Of a stretch of 64,000 nucleotides of DNA, positions 44,838 to 54,930 are shown one piece after another; position 1 is the stretch's first letter; each line of letters begins with the position of its first letter. Below the pieces are notes generated by a model, which did not search any database, had not been told where the DNA came from, and was given only the letters and a program-made list of their open reading frames with translations. Origin of the DNA: Amycolatopsis sp. NBC_01488 (lineage in GTDB: Bacteria > Actinomycetota > Actinomycetes > Mycobacteriales > Pseudonocardiaceae); NCBI RefSeq assembly GCF_036227105.1, contig NZ_CP109434.1, forward strand, positions 5,489,001 to 5,553,000. The letters are read 5' to 3'. The translations under genes and the position numbers were made by a program.

Positions 44838-46298
44838 ATGACCGGAAGCGACGCCCAGCACCAGCAGCGTGCGTTCGCGTCGGCGTTCGGCCGCGCCGAG
44901 CTGAGTGCGGAAGAGCTGTGGCTGCGGTACTTCTCGCTCGGCGGCAGCCTCGGGCTGCTGGAGGTCGAAGCGTACTTGCACGGGTTGTCGGACCTGCCGG
45001 GTTTCGACCGCGACGTGCTGGCGCACGCGGTGAATGAACGGCTGGACGAGCTGACCTGGCACCGGCGGGCGCCTTACACGCGGACGGTTCGGGAAGCGGC
45101 GCCGCGGGGCGCCGCGCTGACCGCGTTGACGACCCTGCTCGAAGGTGCCGAACTCGCCCCGCCGGAGCGGCTGCCGAAGCTGGCCGCGGCCGCCGGTGAA
45201 GTACTGGGCGTCGGGCTGACGGTCTACCTCGCCGACTACGGGCAACGCTACCTGCGGCCCGTGCCGCCCCCGGGTACCGAGCCGGGGAGCCCCGACCTCG
45301 AGGTGGACACGACACTGGCCGGGCGGGCGTTCCGGCGGCTCGAGATCCTGCCCGCCGAAACCGTCCCGCCGCGGTTGTGGGTGCCCCTGCTCGACGGGGC
45401 CGAACGACTGGGTGTCCTGCGCGCCGACCTGGTCGCCAGCGCCGACCTCTACGACCCCGGGCTGCGCACGCAGTGCCGCTGGGCGGCCCTGCTGATCGGG
45501 CACTTGGTGGTGCAGATGACGAAGTACGGCGACGGTCTCGACGTCACCCGGCACCGGCGGGTCCGCACCGTCGCCGGCGAGCTCATCTGGTCGCTCCTCC
45601 CGCCGCTGACCGCCGGGATCGACGGCTTCGTCGTCAGCGGCGCCGTCGAGCCGCGCCACGCGATCGCCGGGGACACCTTCGACTACTCACTGGCGGAGGA
45701 CACCGCGCGGCTGCTGATCCTCGACGCCGTCGGGCACGACCTGCGCAGCGGGCTGATTGCCGCCACCGCCGTCGCCGCCTACCGGGCGGCCCGCCACACC
45801 GGCCGCGGGCTCTACGAACAGGCGCGGTACATCGACGAAGCCATCAGCGGCACCTTCGGGGACACCGGCTTCGCCACCGCGATCCTGGCCGAGGTCGACC
45901 TGCCGGGAGGGCGGCTGCGCTACGTCAACGCGGGGCACCCGCCGCCGCGGATCATGCGCGACGGCCGGGTGGTCAAGCCCCTCACCGGCGGCCGCCGGCT
46001 GCCGCTCGGGCTCGGGCCCGGCCACGAGTTCGTCCTCGGCGAAGAGCGCCTGCAACCGGAGGACTGGCTGGTGCTGCACACCGACGGCATCACCGAGGCA
46101 CGCGACCGCGCGGGTGAGTTCTTCGGCGAAGCGCGGCTCGCGGACTTCCTCGAACGCGAAGCCGCGGCCGGCTACCCGCCGCCGGAGACGGTCCGCCGGC
46201 TCATCCAGGCGGTGGCGGCCCACCAGGACGGCCGGTTCCAGGACGACGCCACGGTGCTGCTCGCGCGGTGGACCGGGCCGGACGGCACGGTGCCGTAG
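44838..46298 (+). CDS. GAF/SpoIIE-domain serine phosphatase
   Basis: A PP2C-type phosphatase (486 aa) of the SpoIIE/RsbU family, which dephosphorylates anti-sigma-factor antagonists. The N-terminal part is an uncharacterised helical region plus a GAF-like section. The C-terminal SpoIIE domain has metal-binding Asp residues in HAIAGDTFDYS, LLILDAVGHDLRSG, and ITEARDRAGEFFG, ending DGRFQDDATVLLARW. It starts 1 base after the GAF-ANTAR stop, so both are probably co-expressed. Confidence 0.92.
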   Translation: MTGSDAQHQQRAFASAFGRAELSAEELWLRYFSLGGSLGLLEVEAYLHGLSDLPGFDRDVLAHAVNERLDELTWHRRAPYTRTVREAAPRGAALTALTTLLEGAELAPPERLPKLAAAAGEVLGVGLTVYLADYGQRYLRPVPPPGTEPGSPDLEVDTTLAGRAFRRLEILPAETVPPRLWVPLLDGAERLGVLRADLVASADLYDPGLRTQCRWAALLIGHLVVQMTKYGDGLDVTRHRRVRTVAGELIWSLLPPLTAGIDGFVVSGAVEPRHAIAGDTFDYSLAEDTARLLILDAVGHDLRSGLIAATAVAAYRAARHTGRGLYEQARYIDEAISGTFGDTGFATAILAEVDLPGGRLRYVNAGHPPPRIMRDGRVVKPLTGGRRLPLGLGPGHEFVLGEERLQPEDWLVLHTDGITEARDRAGEFFGEARLADFLEREAAAGYPPPETVRRLIQAVAAHQDGRFQDDATVLLARWTGPDGTVP

Positions 46299-46469
46299 CC
46301 GACGCAGCGGGCGGAACAAGACCCGTCGCCCACTGATCGCCCGAGAGCACGCCGAGGGTGACGGCGACGGTGACCGTCAGCGGCCCCGTCGCTGGCACGC
46401 GGCTCGGTGCCGCCGGAGGCCGGAGGCCGAGCCGAGAATGGTGCCGTGGCTGCGGCGCTCGCCGGGCGG

Positions 46470-46889
46470 TCAGCCCGCCCGGCTTTCGACCAAATCGGCC
46501 AGCCGGTCGAGGGATCGGCGCAGCTGCCGGCCGACGTCCGCCGCCGGCTCGCCGCCGTGGTTGCGAGGGTCGTTGCCGAGGAACGACAGGTGGATCGTCG
46601 CGTAGCTGATGCCGCCTTCGGCCGCGGAGACCTGGAGCCAGCCGCTGTAGTCCGGGCTGCCCCGCCGTCCCCACTCGAGCCGCCGCTGCTCGCGGCTCTC
46701 CCGCAGCAGCCCCGGCTCCTGCCGGTGCCCGCTCGGACCGGACACGTCGACGTCGACCCCCGGCGGCTCGGCCGGGTGCACGGACACGGTCCCGGGCAGC
46801 CACCGGTCCAGTGTGGATCGATCGGCGGCCGTGGTGAACACCGCGTCGGCGGCGGCGGAGATCCGTCGTTCGCATTCGAATTCGGCCAT
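46470..46889 (-). CDS. SRPBCC family protein
   Basis: A 139-aa START/Bet-v1-fold protein. The start ECERRISAAADAVFTTAADRSTLDRWLPG is the usual SRPBCC first strand and helix; a central RRLEWGRRGSPDYSGWLQV and the long C-terminal helix (VGRQLRRSLDRLADLVESR) complete the fold. These bind hydrophobic ligands or act as cyclases; no catalytic residue pattern is visible. It stands 30 bp downstream of the formate dehydrogenase gene set on the same strand. Confidence 0.8.
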   Translation of the reverse strand: MAEFECERRISAAADAVFTTAADRSTLDRWLPGTVSVHPAEPPGVDVDVSGPSGHRQEPGLLRESREQRRLEWGRRGSPDYSGWLQVSAAEGGISYATIHLSFLGNDPRNHGGEPAADVGRQLRRSLDRLADLVESRAG

Positions 46890-46916
46890 GTCCCCGCGTA
46901 CCCCACCGGGACGGAG

Positions 46917-47951
46917 TTACCCGCGCGAGGCCTGGCGTCCTTCGCGGCGCTCGCGCTGGGGGACCACGACGTACTTCGGGTCCTTCGTGGACTCGACGCC
47001 CGCTTCGAAGACCCCGAACCGCTGCAGTGCGCTGCCCGCGAACAACGCCGCGCCGGACACCACGGACAGCGCCCGGCTGCGGTGGGCGACCGTGAGCGTG
47101 CCCAGCAGGCCGGCCGCGGTCAGCCGCTCCGACCACTTGCGCAGCCGGTGCGCCTTTCCGCTCGTGTAGGCCTCCGCGCTCAGGCCGAGCTGCTTCTCCA
47201 GCACCTTCGACGCGGCGAGCTCGGTGACGGCGCCGAACGCCGCCAGCGCGCGGGCCGGTCCGGCTTCGTCCACCGGCACCAGCGCCATTGCGAACCCGCC
47301 GGAACTCGCGGCCGCCGAACCGGTGAAGACGAACGGCAGCTGTGGGTGGGCCTCGTGCCACGCCGGGACCGCGGTCTGGGACAGCAGGACGGCCGTGTAC
47401 GACGCGACGGCGGGGGCGATGACGGCGGAAGCGAGCCCGGCGGGCCGCGCCGTGGCGCGCAGGAGCTTCCCGGGCAGGGTGCGCCGGAGCGGGCCCGGCA
47501 GCACTTCGGCGGCCGCCGCGACGGCCACGCCGGGCCCGAACGCACTGAGGACCCACGTCCCCACGCTCATCGGCGACGTCGGCTTCGCCACCCGGAGCAT
47601 GTGGTGGAACCGGGCCGGCCGCCCGAGGTCGGCGACCAGCAGGTAGACGCTCGCGAGCAGCGCGGCGAGGGAACCCGTGCGGGTCGCGCGGCGCAACCGG
47701 GGCCGTCCGGTCAGGTCGGCGCCGGCGGCCAGCAGCGAGGTGCCCGCGGCCAGCCCGCCGGTGAACAGGTACGCGGGCACCTTCCACTCCCACACCGGCG
47801 GCTTGAGCACCGGCCGGCCGTAGTACGACCGGAACTCGGCGCGCGGCACCATCAGCTCTTCGCGGGAGCCGCCGCCCCCCTTGCGGCGGCCGAACACCCG
47901 GGCCCGGGTGGCGGAGGCCGGTGCGTCGCTGCGCGGCTCGTGAGGGGTCAC
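46917..47951 (-). CDS. NrfD/PsrC-type membrane subunit of formate dehydrogenase
   Basis: Integral membrane protein (344 aa, about eight or more helices) of the polysulfide-reductase NrfD family, which anchors the enzyme and exchanges electrons with quinone. The family start RPVLKPPVWEWKVPAYLFTGGLAAGTSLLAAG is present. GTG 47949-47951 follows AAGGAGG and overlaps the preceding stop. Its neighbour order (alpha, beta, NrfD) is that of respiratory formate dehydrogenases without cytochrome b. Confidence 0.88.
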   Translation of the reverse strand: MTPHEPRSDAPASATRARVFGRRKGGGGSREELMVPRAEFRSYYGRPVLKPPVWEWKVPAYLFTGGLAAGTSLLAAGADLTGRPRLRRATRTGSLAALLASVYLLVADLGRPARFHHMLRVAKPTSPMSVGTWVLSAFGPGVAVAAAAEVLPGPLRRTLPGKLLRATARPAGLASAVIAPAVASYTAVLLSQTAVPAWHEAHPQLPFVFTGSAAASSGGFAMALVPVDEAGPARALAAFGAVTELAASKVLEKQLGLSAEAYTSGKAHRLRKWSERLTAAGLLGTLTVAHRSRALSVVSGAALFAGSALQRFGVFEAGVESTKDPKYVVVPQRERREGRQASRG

Positions 47952-48979
47952 CGGCGCCTCCTTCCGAACGCCGCCACGGCCGCCGCGAGCAGCGCCGACG
48001 CGGCCATCCCGGCGTACTTCCACATGGCGGGCAGCTCGCGGGTCGGCACCACCGGGTCCGGCGGCAGCCCGTACACCTCGGGTTCGTCGAGCAGCAGGAA
48101 GAACGCGCCGTTGCCGCCGACGCCGTCCTCGGGGTCGTGGCCGTAGAGCCGCGCCTCGGTGACCCCGCGTTCGTGCAGCTGCTCGACGCGGTGGGCGGCT
48201 CGCTCGCGCAGCTCGTCCAGCTCGCCGAACTGGATCGAGTCGGTCGGGCAGGCCTTGGCGCACGCCGGTTCGAGGCCGTCGTGGAGCCGGTCGTAGCAGA
48301 GCGTGCACTTCTGGGCGCGGCCGTCGCCGGGGCGGCGGTCGATGACGCCGTACGGGCAGCCGGAAACGCAGTAGCCGCAGCCGTTGCAGATGTCCTGCTG
48401 CACGACGACGGTGCCGAACTCGGTGCGGAACAGCGCCCCGGTGGGGCAGACGTCGAGGCAGCCGGCGTGCGTGCAGTGCTTGCACACGTCCGAGGCCATC
48501 AGCCAGCGGAAGTCGGTCCGGCCGTCGGTGCCGGTCTTCGCGCCCGGCAGGTCGAACGAAGGCATGCCGAGGTCTTCGGGCGCCCGCGGCAGCGGGGACG
48601 TGCCCAGCTCACCGCCGCCGCGCGGCGCTTGGCGCAGTTCGTCGGCGACGAACGCGGTGGTCACGTCGATCGCCGACGGCCCGGTCGGCAGCCCCTCGAG
48701 CCCCGCCGACTGCTCGCCGAGCGGACGCTGCTGCTCGATGAAGGCCACGTGCCGCCAGGAGTTCGCGCCGAGCGCGCCGGTGTTGTCGAATGACATCCCG
48801 AGCAGGTCGAGGCCGTCTTCGGGGACGTTGTTCCACTCCTTGCAGGCGACTTCGCAGGCCTTGCAGCCGATGCACACCGACGTGTCGGTGAAGAACCCCA
48901 TCCGCGGTGGGTGGCCGACGTGCCCCGCTTCGCCGGCGACGTCGGGCAGCGGGCCGGACAGCCGGTTCTCGATGCTCAT
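47948..48979 (-). CDS. Formate dehydrogenase beta (iron-sulfur) subunit
   Basis: Electron-transfer subunit (343 aa) with four 4Fe-4S clusters of the FdnH/HybA type: CIGCKACEVACKEWN near residue 40, CKHCTHAGCLDVCPTGAL, CNGCGYCVSGCPYG, and CTLCYDRL with CAKACPTDSI. One C-terminal helix (MWKYAGMAASALLAAAVAAF) is followed by a run of arginines, which by the positive-inside rule puts the cluster domain on the outer side. ATG 48977-48979 overlaps the alpha stop by 4 bases. Confidence 0.92.
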   Translation of the reverse strand: MSIENRLSGPLPDVAGEAGHVGHPPRMGFFTDTSVCIGCKACEVACKEWNNVPEDGLDLLGMSFDNTGALGANSWRHVAFIEQQRPLGEQSAGLEGLPTGPSAIDVTTAFVADELRQAPRGGGELGTSPLPRAPEDLGMPSFDLPGAKTGTDGRTDFRWLMASDVCKHCTHAGCLDVCPTGALFRTEFGTVVVQQDICNGCGYCVSGCPYGVIDRRPGDGRAQKCTLCYDRLHDGLEPACAKACPTDSIQFGELDELRERAAHRVEQLHERGVTEARLYGHDPEDGVGGNGAFFLLLDEPEVYGLPPDPVVPTRELPAMWKYAGMAASALLAAAVAAFGRRRR

Positions 48980-51900
48980 GATCGGTCCTCCTCGGCCGCG
49001 TGGCCGGGCTCGACGTGCCGGGTGTCGTGGACGGTGGCCACCTGAGTACCCGTTTCCGGTGTGATGCCCGCCCGGGTCCGGTACTCGGCGAGCAGTTCGA
49101 GCAGCGCCGGGCCGCGTGGCCGGCGGCCGGGCCGGACGTCGCAGGTGGCGACCTTGCTCTCCTGGATGAACACGTTCGGGTCCACCACCACGCCGAACAG
49201 GTCGTTCACGACGTCGCGGGAGACGAGACCGGCGTTGCCCCAGTGGTAGGGCATCCAGACCTGGTGCACGACCCGATCCTGCACGCGCAGCGGCGCCAGC
49301 CGGTCGGTCACGAAGACCCGCGCCTCGACCGCGGCCCGCGCGGTGACGACGTGGGCCCAGCCGAGGTGGTCGAGCCCGCGCTGCTTCGCCAGCTCGGGGG
49401 AGACCTCGACGAACAGATCCGGCTGCAGCTCCGAGAGGTACGGCAGCGTCCGGCTCATCCCGCCCGCGGTGTGGTGCTCGGTCAGCCGGGCGGCGGTGAA
49501 CACGAACGGGAACACCTCGCTGTGCGCCTCGGGCGGCGACGGGTGCGAGGGGTTGTCCCGGCGGCCGTAGACCTTCCGCGTCGGATTGCCCTGCTGGGCG
49601 TAGAACCCGTTGCGGAACGGCGACTCGTGCGGTTCGTAGTGCGTCGGCAGCGGGCCGTCGGCCAGCCCCGACGGGGCGAACAGCCACGCCTTGCCGTCGG
49701 ACTGCATGATGAACGGGTCGTCGCCCCGGAGGGCGGCCGGGCCCACGGCGTCCGGCGGCGGCACGTGGTCCGGTGGCTTGGTCTTCTCGAAGTCGGGGAC
49801 GTCGTGGCCGGTCCATTCGCGACGGTCGGCGTCCCACCACACCAGCGCCTTCCGCTCGCTCCACGGCTTCCCGGCCGGATCGGCGGACGCGCGGTTGTAG
49901 AGGACGCGGCGGTTGAGCGGCCAGACCCAGCCCCATTCGTGGGCGTAGAAGTCCTGCTCGAACCGGGACTTGCGGCGGGCCGCCTGGTTGACGCCGTCGG
50001 CGTAGACGCCGCTGTAGATCCAGCAGCCACAGGACGTGCTGCCGTCGGCCTTGAGGTCCAGGTAGCCCGAGACCTCCTTGCCGGTGCTCAGGTCCTGGCC
50101 GTTGATGCGGCGCAGGACGTCGCCGGCGGACGGCTCGTCGCCGTGCACCTCGTAGTCCCACGCGAGGTCGAGCAGCGGCCGGTCGCGCTCGTCGGCGGAC
50201 CCGGCCAGCCGCTCCCGCAGCTTCCGGCCCAAGTGGTAGAAGAACCACAGGTCCGAGCGCTGGTCCCCGGCCGGTTCGACGGCTTTCTCGCGCCACTGCA
50301 GCATCCGCTGCGTCTGAGTGAACGTCCCCTCCTTCTCGGCGTGCGACGCGGCGGGGAAGAAGAACACCTCGGTGCGGCAGTCCTCCGGGACGATCTCGCC
50401 GGTCTCGACCTCGGGCGCGTCCTTCCAGAAGGTGGCGCTTTCGATCATCACCAGGTCGCGCACGACGAGCCAGTCGAGGTTGGCCATGCCGAGCCGCTGC
50501 AGCTTCCCGTGCGCCGAGCCGACGGCGGGGTTCTGGCCGAGCAGGAAGTAGCCGGACACCTTGCCGTCGACCATGTCCATCACGGTCCGGTAGGTGCCGT
50601 GGTCACCGTTGATCCGCGGCAGGTAGTCGAAGCAGAAGTCGTTGTCCGGCGTGGCTTTCTCGCCCCAGTACTCCTTCAGCAGCGACACGGTGTAGGCGTC
50701 GGCGTTGCGCCAGAAGCCCTTCTGCTTGTCGCCGCGGACGCTACCGAGGTAGTCGTCCAGGGTCCGGTGCTCCGGCGTGGGCATCGGCAGGTAGCCGGGC
50801 AGCAGGTTGAACAGCGTGGGGATGTCGGTCGAGCCCTGGATGCTGGCGTGCCCGCGCAGCGCGAACACCCCGCCGCCGGGCCGGCCGATGTTGCCCAGCA
50901 GCAGCTGGATGATCGAGCCCGCCCGGATGTACTGCGCGCCGACGCTGTGCTGGGTCCAGCCCACGCTGTACACGAGCGCCGCCGTGCGTTCCCGGCCCGA
51001 GTTCGACGTCCACGCGTCACAGACCCGCCGGAACAGCTCCTGCGGCGTCCCGCAGGTCGCTTCGACCATCTCCGGGGTGTAGCGGGCGAAGTGGCGCTTG
51101 AGGATCTGGAAGACGCAGCGCGGGTGCTCGAGCGTCGGGTCGGCGGCGATCTCCTCGCTGCCGCCTTCGAGGACCGGGCCGCCGGAGCCGTGCTGGTAGG
51201 ACGACGACGTCTCCTTGCCGTGCCCGGTGTCGTGCGGCTCGACGCTTTCGTAGTGCCAGGTCGCCGGGTCGTAGGCGGCCTTGGCTTCGTCGTAGCCGCT
51301 GAAGAGGCCGTCGAGGTCCTCGGTGTCCTGGTAGTCCTCGGCGACCAGGAAGGACGCGTTCGTGTACGCGACCACGTACTCCCGGAAGTCCAGGTCGTTG
51401 CTCAGGATGTGGTTGATCACCCCGCCGAGGAACGCGATGTCGGTACCGGCGCGCAGCGGGACGTGGGCGTCAGCCAGCGCGCTCGTCCGGGTGAAGCGCG
51501 GGTCGATGTGCAGCACCTCGGCGCCGCGCGCCTTCGCCTCCATCACCCACTGGAACCCGACCGGGTGCGCCTCGGCCATGTTGGAGCCCATGATGATGAC
51601 GCAGTCGGAGTTCTGCAGGTCCTGCTGGTAGTCCGTCGCGCCGCCGCGACCGAAGGAGGCCCCCAGACCGGGAACCGTGGCGGAGTGTCAAATCCGGGCC
51701 TGGTTCTCGATCTGGATCGCGCCCAGCGCCGTGAACAGCTTCTTGATCAGGTAGTTCTCTTCGTTGTCCAGCGTGGCGCCGCCGAGGCTGGCGATCCCCA
51801 TCGTGCGCCGCAGCGGCTTCCCGTGGGAGTCGGTGTCCTGCCACCCCTTGCGGCGGGCGTCGAGCACGCGGTCGGCGACCATGTCCAGCGCCGTGTCGAG

Positions 51901-52257
51901 GTCGAGGTCGGTCCACTCGGTCGAGTGCGGCGCGCGGTAGCGGACCTTCTGCTCCCGCTGCGGCCCGGTGACCAGCTGCTTGCTCGCCGAGCCCTTCGGG
52001 CAGAGCCGGCCGCGGGAGATCGGGCTGTGCGGGTCACCCTCGATCTGGACGACCCGCTCGTCCTTGACGAAGATCTGCTGGCCGCAGCCGACGGCGCAGT
52101 ACGGGCAGACCGACTTCGCGACCCGGTCGGCGCTCGCGGTGCGCGGGGTGAGGGCCGCCGACCGGGGCGATTCGGCCGCCTTGCCGCGGCCGAGCGGGTC
52201 GCCGCCGGTCAGCTGGCGGTAGACGGGCCACGACTCGAGCCACTTGCGTGGTCCCAT
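48976..52257 (-). CDS. Formate dehydrogenase alpha subunit, selenoprotein
   Basis: Catalytic molybdenum/tungsten subunit (1,093 aa including selenocysteine) oxidising formate to CO2. The N-terminal 4Fe-4S cluster is C51-x2-C54-x3-C58-x27-C86 (SVCPYCAVGC ... GRLCPKG). The chain reads through UGA at 51688-51690 (codon 190): ENQARI-Sec-HSATVPGLG is the FDH active-site signature. Downstream, RGGATDYQQDLQNSDCVIIMGSN and the C-terminal cofactor domain (NPTRKVYGRR) follow. A SECIS-like hairpin lies 11 bases past the UGA. No twin-arginine signal is visible. ATG 52255-52257 is the start. Automated callers will split it in two. Confidence 0.92.
51658..51676 (-). promoter_or_regulatory. Bacterial SECIS-like hairpin
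   Basis: On the mRNA, GGUUCCC-GGUCU-GGGGGCC forms a 7-bp stem (two G-U pairs) with loop GGUCU. It starts 11 bases after the UGA (51688), the position of the SelB-binding hairpin in Escherichia coli fdhF, whose loop has AGGUCU. This strongly supports selenocysteine insertion. Confidence 0.8.
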
Positions 52258-52332
52258 GTCGCCTCCGTTCGCCTCGCTGCTCGCCGCGAAGTCTACTCGG
52301 GGCAGGCGCACCTTGACCGGCCGAAGACAGCG

Positions 52333-52561
52333 TCAGGCCGGGTGAAGTTCGGCCGGTGGCGCGACGGGCAGGTACCGGCCCGCCGCTTCCGCGAGCGCGA
52401 CGAACCGGTCGGCCCGCAGCTTGGCGACGACGAGGTACGCCGCTGTCGCCGGGTCCGCCCGGCCAGCGCGTGCCCTCCTCGGCGAGGTACCGGGCGGTCA
52501 CCAGGTCGTAGCGCGTCTTGGCCCGAGTACTCCCGGCTGCGCCGCGCGCCGCCGGGCTCAC
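52333..52561 (-). pseudogene. Small gene coupled to DUF5709 gene, frameshifted
   Basis: GTG 52559-52561 overlaps the DUF5709 stop as GTGA. The first 33 codons give TRAKTRYDLVTARYLAEEGTRW, then the frame breaks. In the +1 frame ADPATAAYLVVAKLRADRFVALAEAAGRYLPVAPPAEL continues to TGA at 52333. Removing one G from the GGG run (52458-52460, CCC on plus) joins both halves into a coherent 75-aa helical protein. Unknown function. Confidence 0.55.
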
Positions 52562-52935
52562 TCGGGCGGCGGCTCCCGGATCTCCTCCGGCATCGAGCCG
52601 CCGGCGACGTCGGCGGCGATGCCTAGCTCTTCCTCGTAACCCCGCGCGCCGAGGCCGTCTTCGCGCACCGCGGGGGCCGTCGCGTCGACGTCGGGTCGCT
52701 CCTCGGCCAGGCGCTCGCCGAGCGGGCGGTCGTGGGCCTGCTCCCACGGCGTCATGCCGTACTTCGTGACACCGGTCCAGCGCTCGGGGGGGTCCATGGC
52801 CCCTTCGAGGGGATCCTGGCGAAGGCGGTCCTCGTCGAGGTCTTCGGCGCTGTTCAGCGCCGCCGGATCGGTCTCCACCGGGTCCGGCGCGCCGGTGTCC
52901 TGGGGTGGGTCGTAGGGCTGGTGCGGTTCGGTCAC
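52558..52935 (-). CDS. DUF5709-like acidic protein
   Basis: A 125-aa acidic, probably disordered protein. LDEDRLRQDPLEGAMDPPERWTGVTKYGMTPWEQ resembles the DUF5709 core (an actinobacterial family of unknown role). GTG 52933-52935 has a near-perfect ribosome site AAGGAGGTG, which fixes the start. Its stop is coupled to the next small gene. Divergent from recQ. Confidence 0.75.
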   Translation of the reverse strand: MTEPHQPYDPPQDTGAPDPVETDPAALNSAEDLDEDRLRQDPLEGAMDPPERWTGVTKYGMTPWEQAHDRPLGERLAEERPDVDATAPAVREDGLGARGYEEELGIAADVAGGSMPEEIREPPPE

Positions 52936-53062
52936 CGCGGCACCTCCTTCCTTCGCTGGGAACCGGAGGCTGCCCCGATCGCGCCCGGCGAAACGTCCGG
53001 GCGCCCGGCGAAGACCGGGCCGGCCTTCGTTTCCGTCGCCGGGGCGCGGGTACTTGCGGCGG

Positions 53063-54727
53063 ATGGCGGGAAGACGCGACGAACTCCAGCGGATCGCGGC
53101 GGAGAATTTCGGCTGGCCACAGCTCACCGACGAGCAGCTGGCGGCGATGGAGCACGTGATGAGCGGGCACGACGTGCTCGCCGTGCTGCCCACCGGGGCC
53201 GGCAAGTCGGCGATCTACCAGGTGCCCGCGCTGCTGCTGGACGGCCCGACCGTGGTGGTGTCCCCGCTGATCGCCCTGCAGAACGACCAGATCGAGGCCA
53301 TCGAGGAGAGCCGGGCCCCGCAGGCGGTCGCCTTGAACTCCGCACAGCGCGCGGCCGAGCGCAAGCACGCGTGGGAGTCGCTGCGGGAGGGCAAGGCCGA
53401 GTACCTGTTCCTGTCCCCGGAACAGCTGGCCTCCGACGAGGTCCTCGACGCGGTCGCGGAGCTCGGCGTCTCGCTGTTCGTGGTGGACGAAGCGCACTGC
53501 GTTTCGGCGTGGGGGCACGACTTCCGACCGGACTACCTGCGCTTGGCGCCGGTGCTCGAGCGGCTCGGGCGCCCGCGGGTGATCGCACTGACGGCGACCG
53601 CCGCGCTGCCCGTGCGCACCGACATCGTGGCCCGGCTGGGGCTGCGCGACCACCGGGAGGTGCTCGCGAGCTTCGACCGGCCCAACCTGCGCCTCGGCGT
53701 CGATCCGCTGCCGGACGACGACGACCGGCACCAGGCGGTCATCACCCGGACGCGCGCGCTGACCGCCGATCCCGCGACGCGGCCGGGGCTGGTGTACGTC
53801 ACCAGCCGCAAGGACGCCGAAACCTACGCCGGGGAACTCGCCGCGGAGGGCGTCCGCGTGGCGGCCTATCACGCCGGGATGAAGGCGGCCGACCGCGAAC
53901 GCGTGCACGAAGAGTTCCTGCGCGGCGATCTCGACGCGGTGGTCGCGACCTCGGCGTTCGGCATGGGGATCGACAAGGCCGACCTGCGGTTCGTGCTGCA
54001 CGCGGCGGCGCCGGAGTCGCTCGACACCTACTACCAGCAGATCGGCCGCGCCGGCCGCGACGGCGAACCGGCCGAAATCACCCTGTACCACCGGCCGCGG
54101 GACCTGGGCCGGCAGAAGTTCCTCACCGCGGCGAAGGCGCCCGAGCAGGCGCTGGCCGAGGTGGCCACCACCCTCGCCGAGCACGACAGGCCGCTGAAAC
54201 CGGCGGAACTCGGCAAGGAGGTGGCCGTCTCGGCGGCCCAGCGCACCCGGGCGGTGAACCTGCTGGAGCAGACAGGCTCGGTCGGTGTCACCGCCGACGG
54301 CCGCCTCGAATACCGGGACTCCGGTGTGGACCCCGGCCAAGCCGTCGAGCAGGGCGTCGAGGCCGCCGAGGCCCACCAACGGCTGATCCGGTCCCGGATC
54401 GAGATGATGCGCGGCTACGCCGAGACCACCGGCTGCCGCCGCCAGTACCTGCTCGGCTACTTCGGCGAGCAGCTCGAGCAGCCGTGCGGCAACTGCGACA
54501 CCTGCATCGCCGGCACCGCCGAAGCGCAGTCGTCCGGTGGCGGGGATTTTCCCGTCAACAGCGCGGTGGAGCACGCGGAGTGGGGCCGCGGCATCGTGAT
54601 GTCCGCGGACGACGACACGGTGACCGTCGTGTTCGACCACCACGGCTACAAGACGCTGTCGGCGCCCGCGGTCCGCGGGCACAAGCTCCTCGCTGTCGTC
54701 GACAGCACCGGCCGGCCGCGGGATTGA
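53063..54727 (+). CDS. recQ: RecQ-family ATP-dependent DNA helicase
   Basis: Superfamily 2 helicase (554 aa). Walker A is PTGAGKSAIYQVPAL (near residue 46), Walker B DEAHCVSAWGHDFRPDY (near 141), with later motifs ALTATAA, YVTSRKDAE, AYHAGM and QQIGRAGRDGEP. The zinc-binding region ends CRRQYLLGYFGE ... CGNCDTC, so the RQC zinc module is present; the C-terminal HRDC domain is replaced by a short region (ILMS-type strand with VVFDHHGYKTLSAPAV). It unwinds DNA in repair and recombination. ATG 53063. Confidence 0.92.
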   Translation: MAGRRDELQRIAAENFGWPQLTDEQLAAMEHVMSGHDVLAVLPTGAGKSAIYQVPALLLDGPTVVVSPLIALQNDQIEAIEESRAPQAVALNSAQRAAERKHAWESLREGKAEYLFLSPEQLASDEVLDAVAELGVSLFVVDEAHCVSAWGHDFRPDYLRLAPVLERLGRPRVIALTATAALPVRTDIVARLGLRDHREVLASFDRPNLRLGVDPLPDDDDRHQAVITRTRALTADPATRPGLVYVTSRKDAETYAGELAAEGVRVAAYHAGMKAADRERVHEEFLRGDLDAVVATSAFGMGIDKADLRFVLHAAAPESLDTYYQQIGRAGRDGEPAEITLYHRPRDLGRQKFLTAAKAPEQALAEVATTLAEHDRPLKPAELGKEVAVSAAQRTRAVNLLEQTGSVGVTADGRLEYRDSGVDPGQAVEQGVEAAEAHQRLIRSRIEMMRGYAETTGCRRQYLLGYFGEQLEQPCGNCDTCIAGTAEAQSSGGGDFPVNSAVEHAEWGRGIVMSADDDTVTVVFDHHGYKTLSAPAVRGHKLLAVVDSTGRPRD

Positions 54728-54930
54728 CCGCGGTCCGCGCGGGTAGCCCGGGGGGCAGTTACCAGGGCCCCGGTGCCCAGCCGGCGGTCCGCAACGAAGG
54801 CGGTCCCCGGTCGAGATGAGGTTCGCCACGAACAAGCCGGTCAGACGCCGCGCAGCGGGGACCAGGCTCGACCTGCACGTGGCCACCCGAGCCTGGAAGG
54901 TGCTGGGCGGCTCGGGGGTGAACGGACGAG

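Noticed and set aside
51688..51690. UGA as a nonsense mutation or gene end in the formate dehydrogenase
   Set aside because: The codon is at the conserved selenocysteine position, homology continues directly after it, and a SECIS-like hairpin follows.
49000..52626. A plus-strand frame of about 1,200 codons opposite the formate dehydrogenase gene
   Set aside because: Antisense shadow of the FDH alpha subunit, no ribosome site, low-complexity translation.
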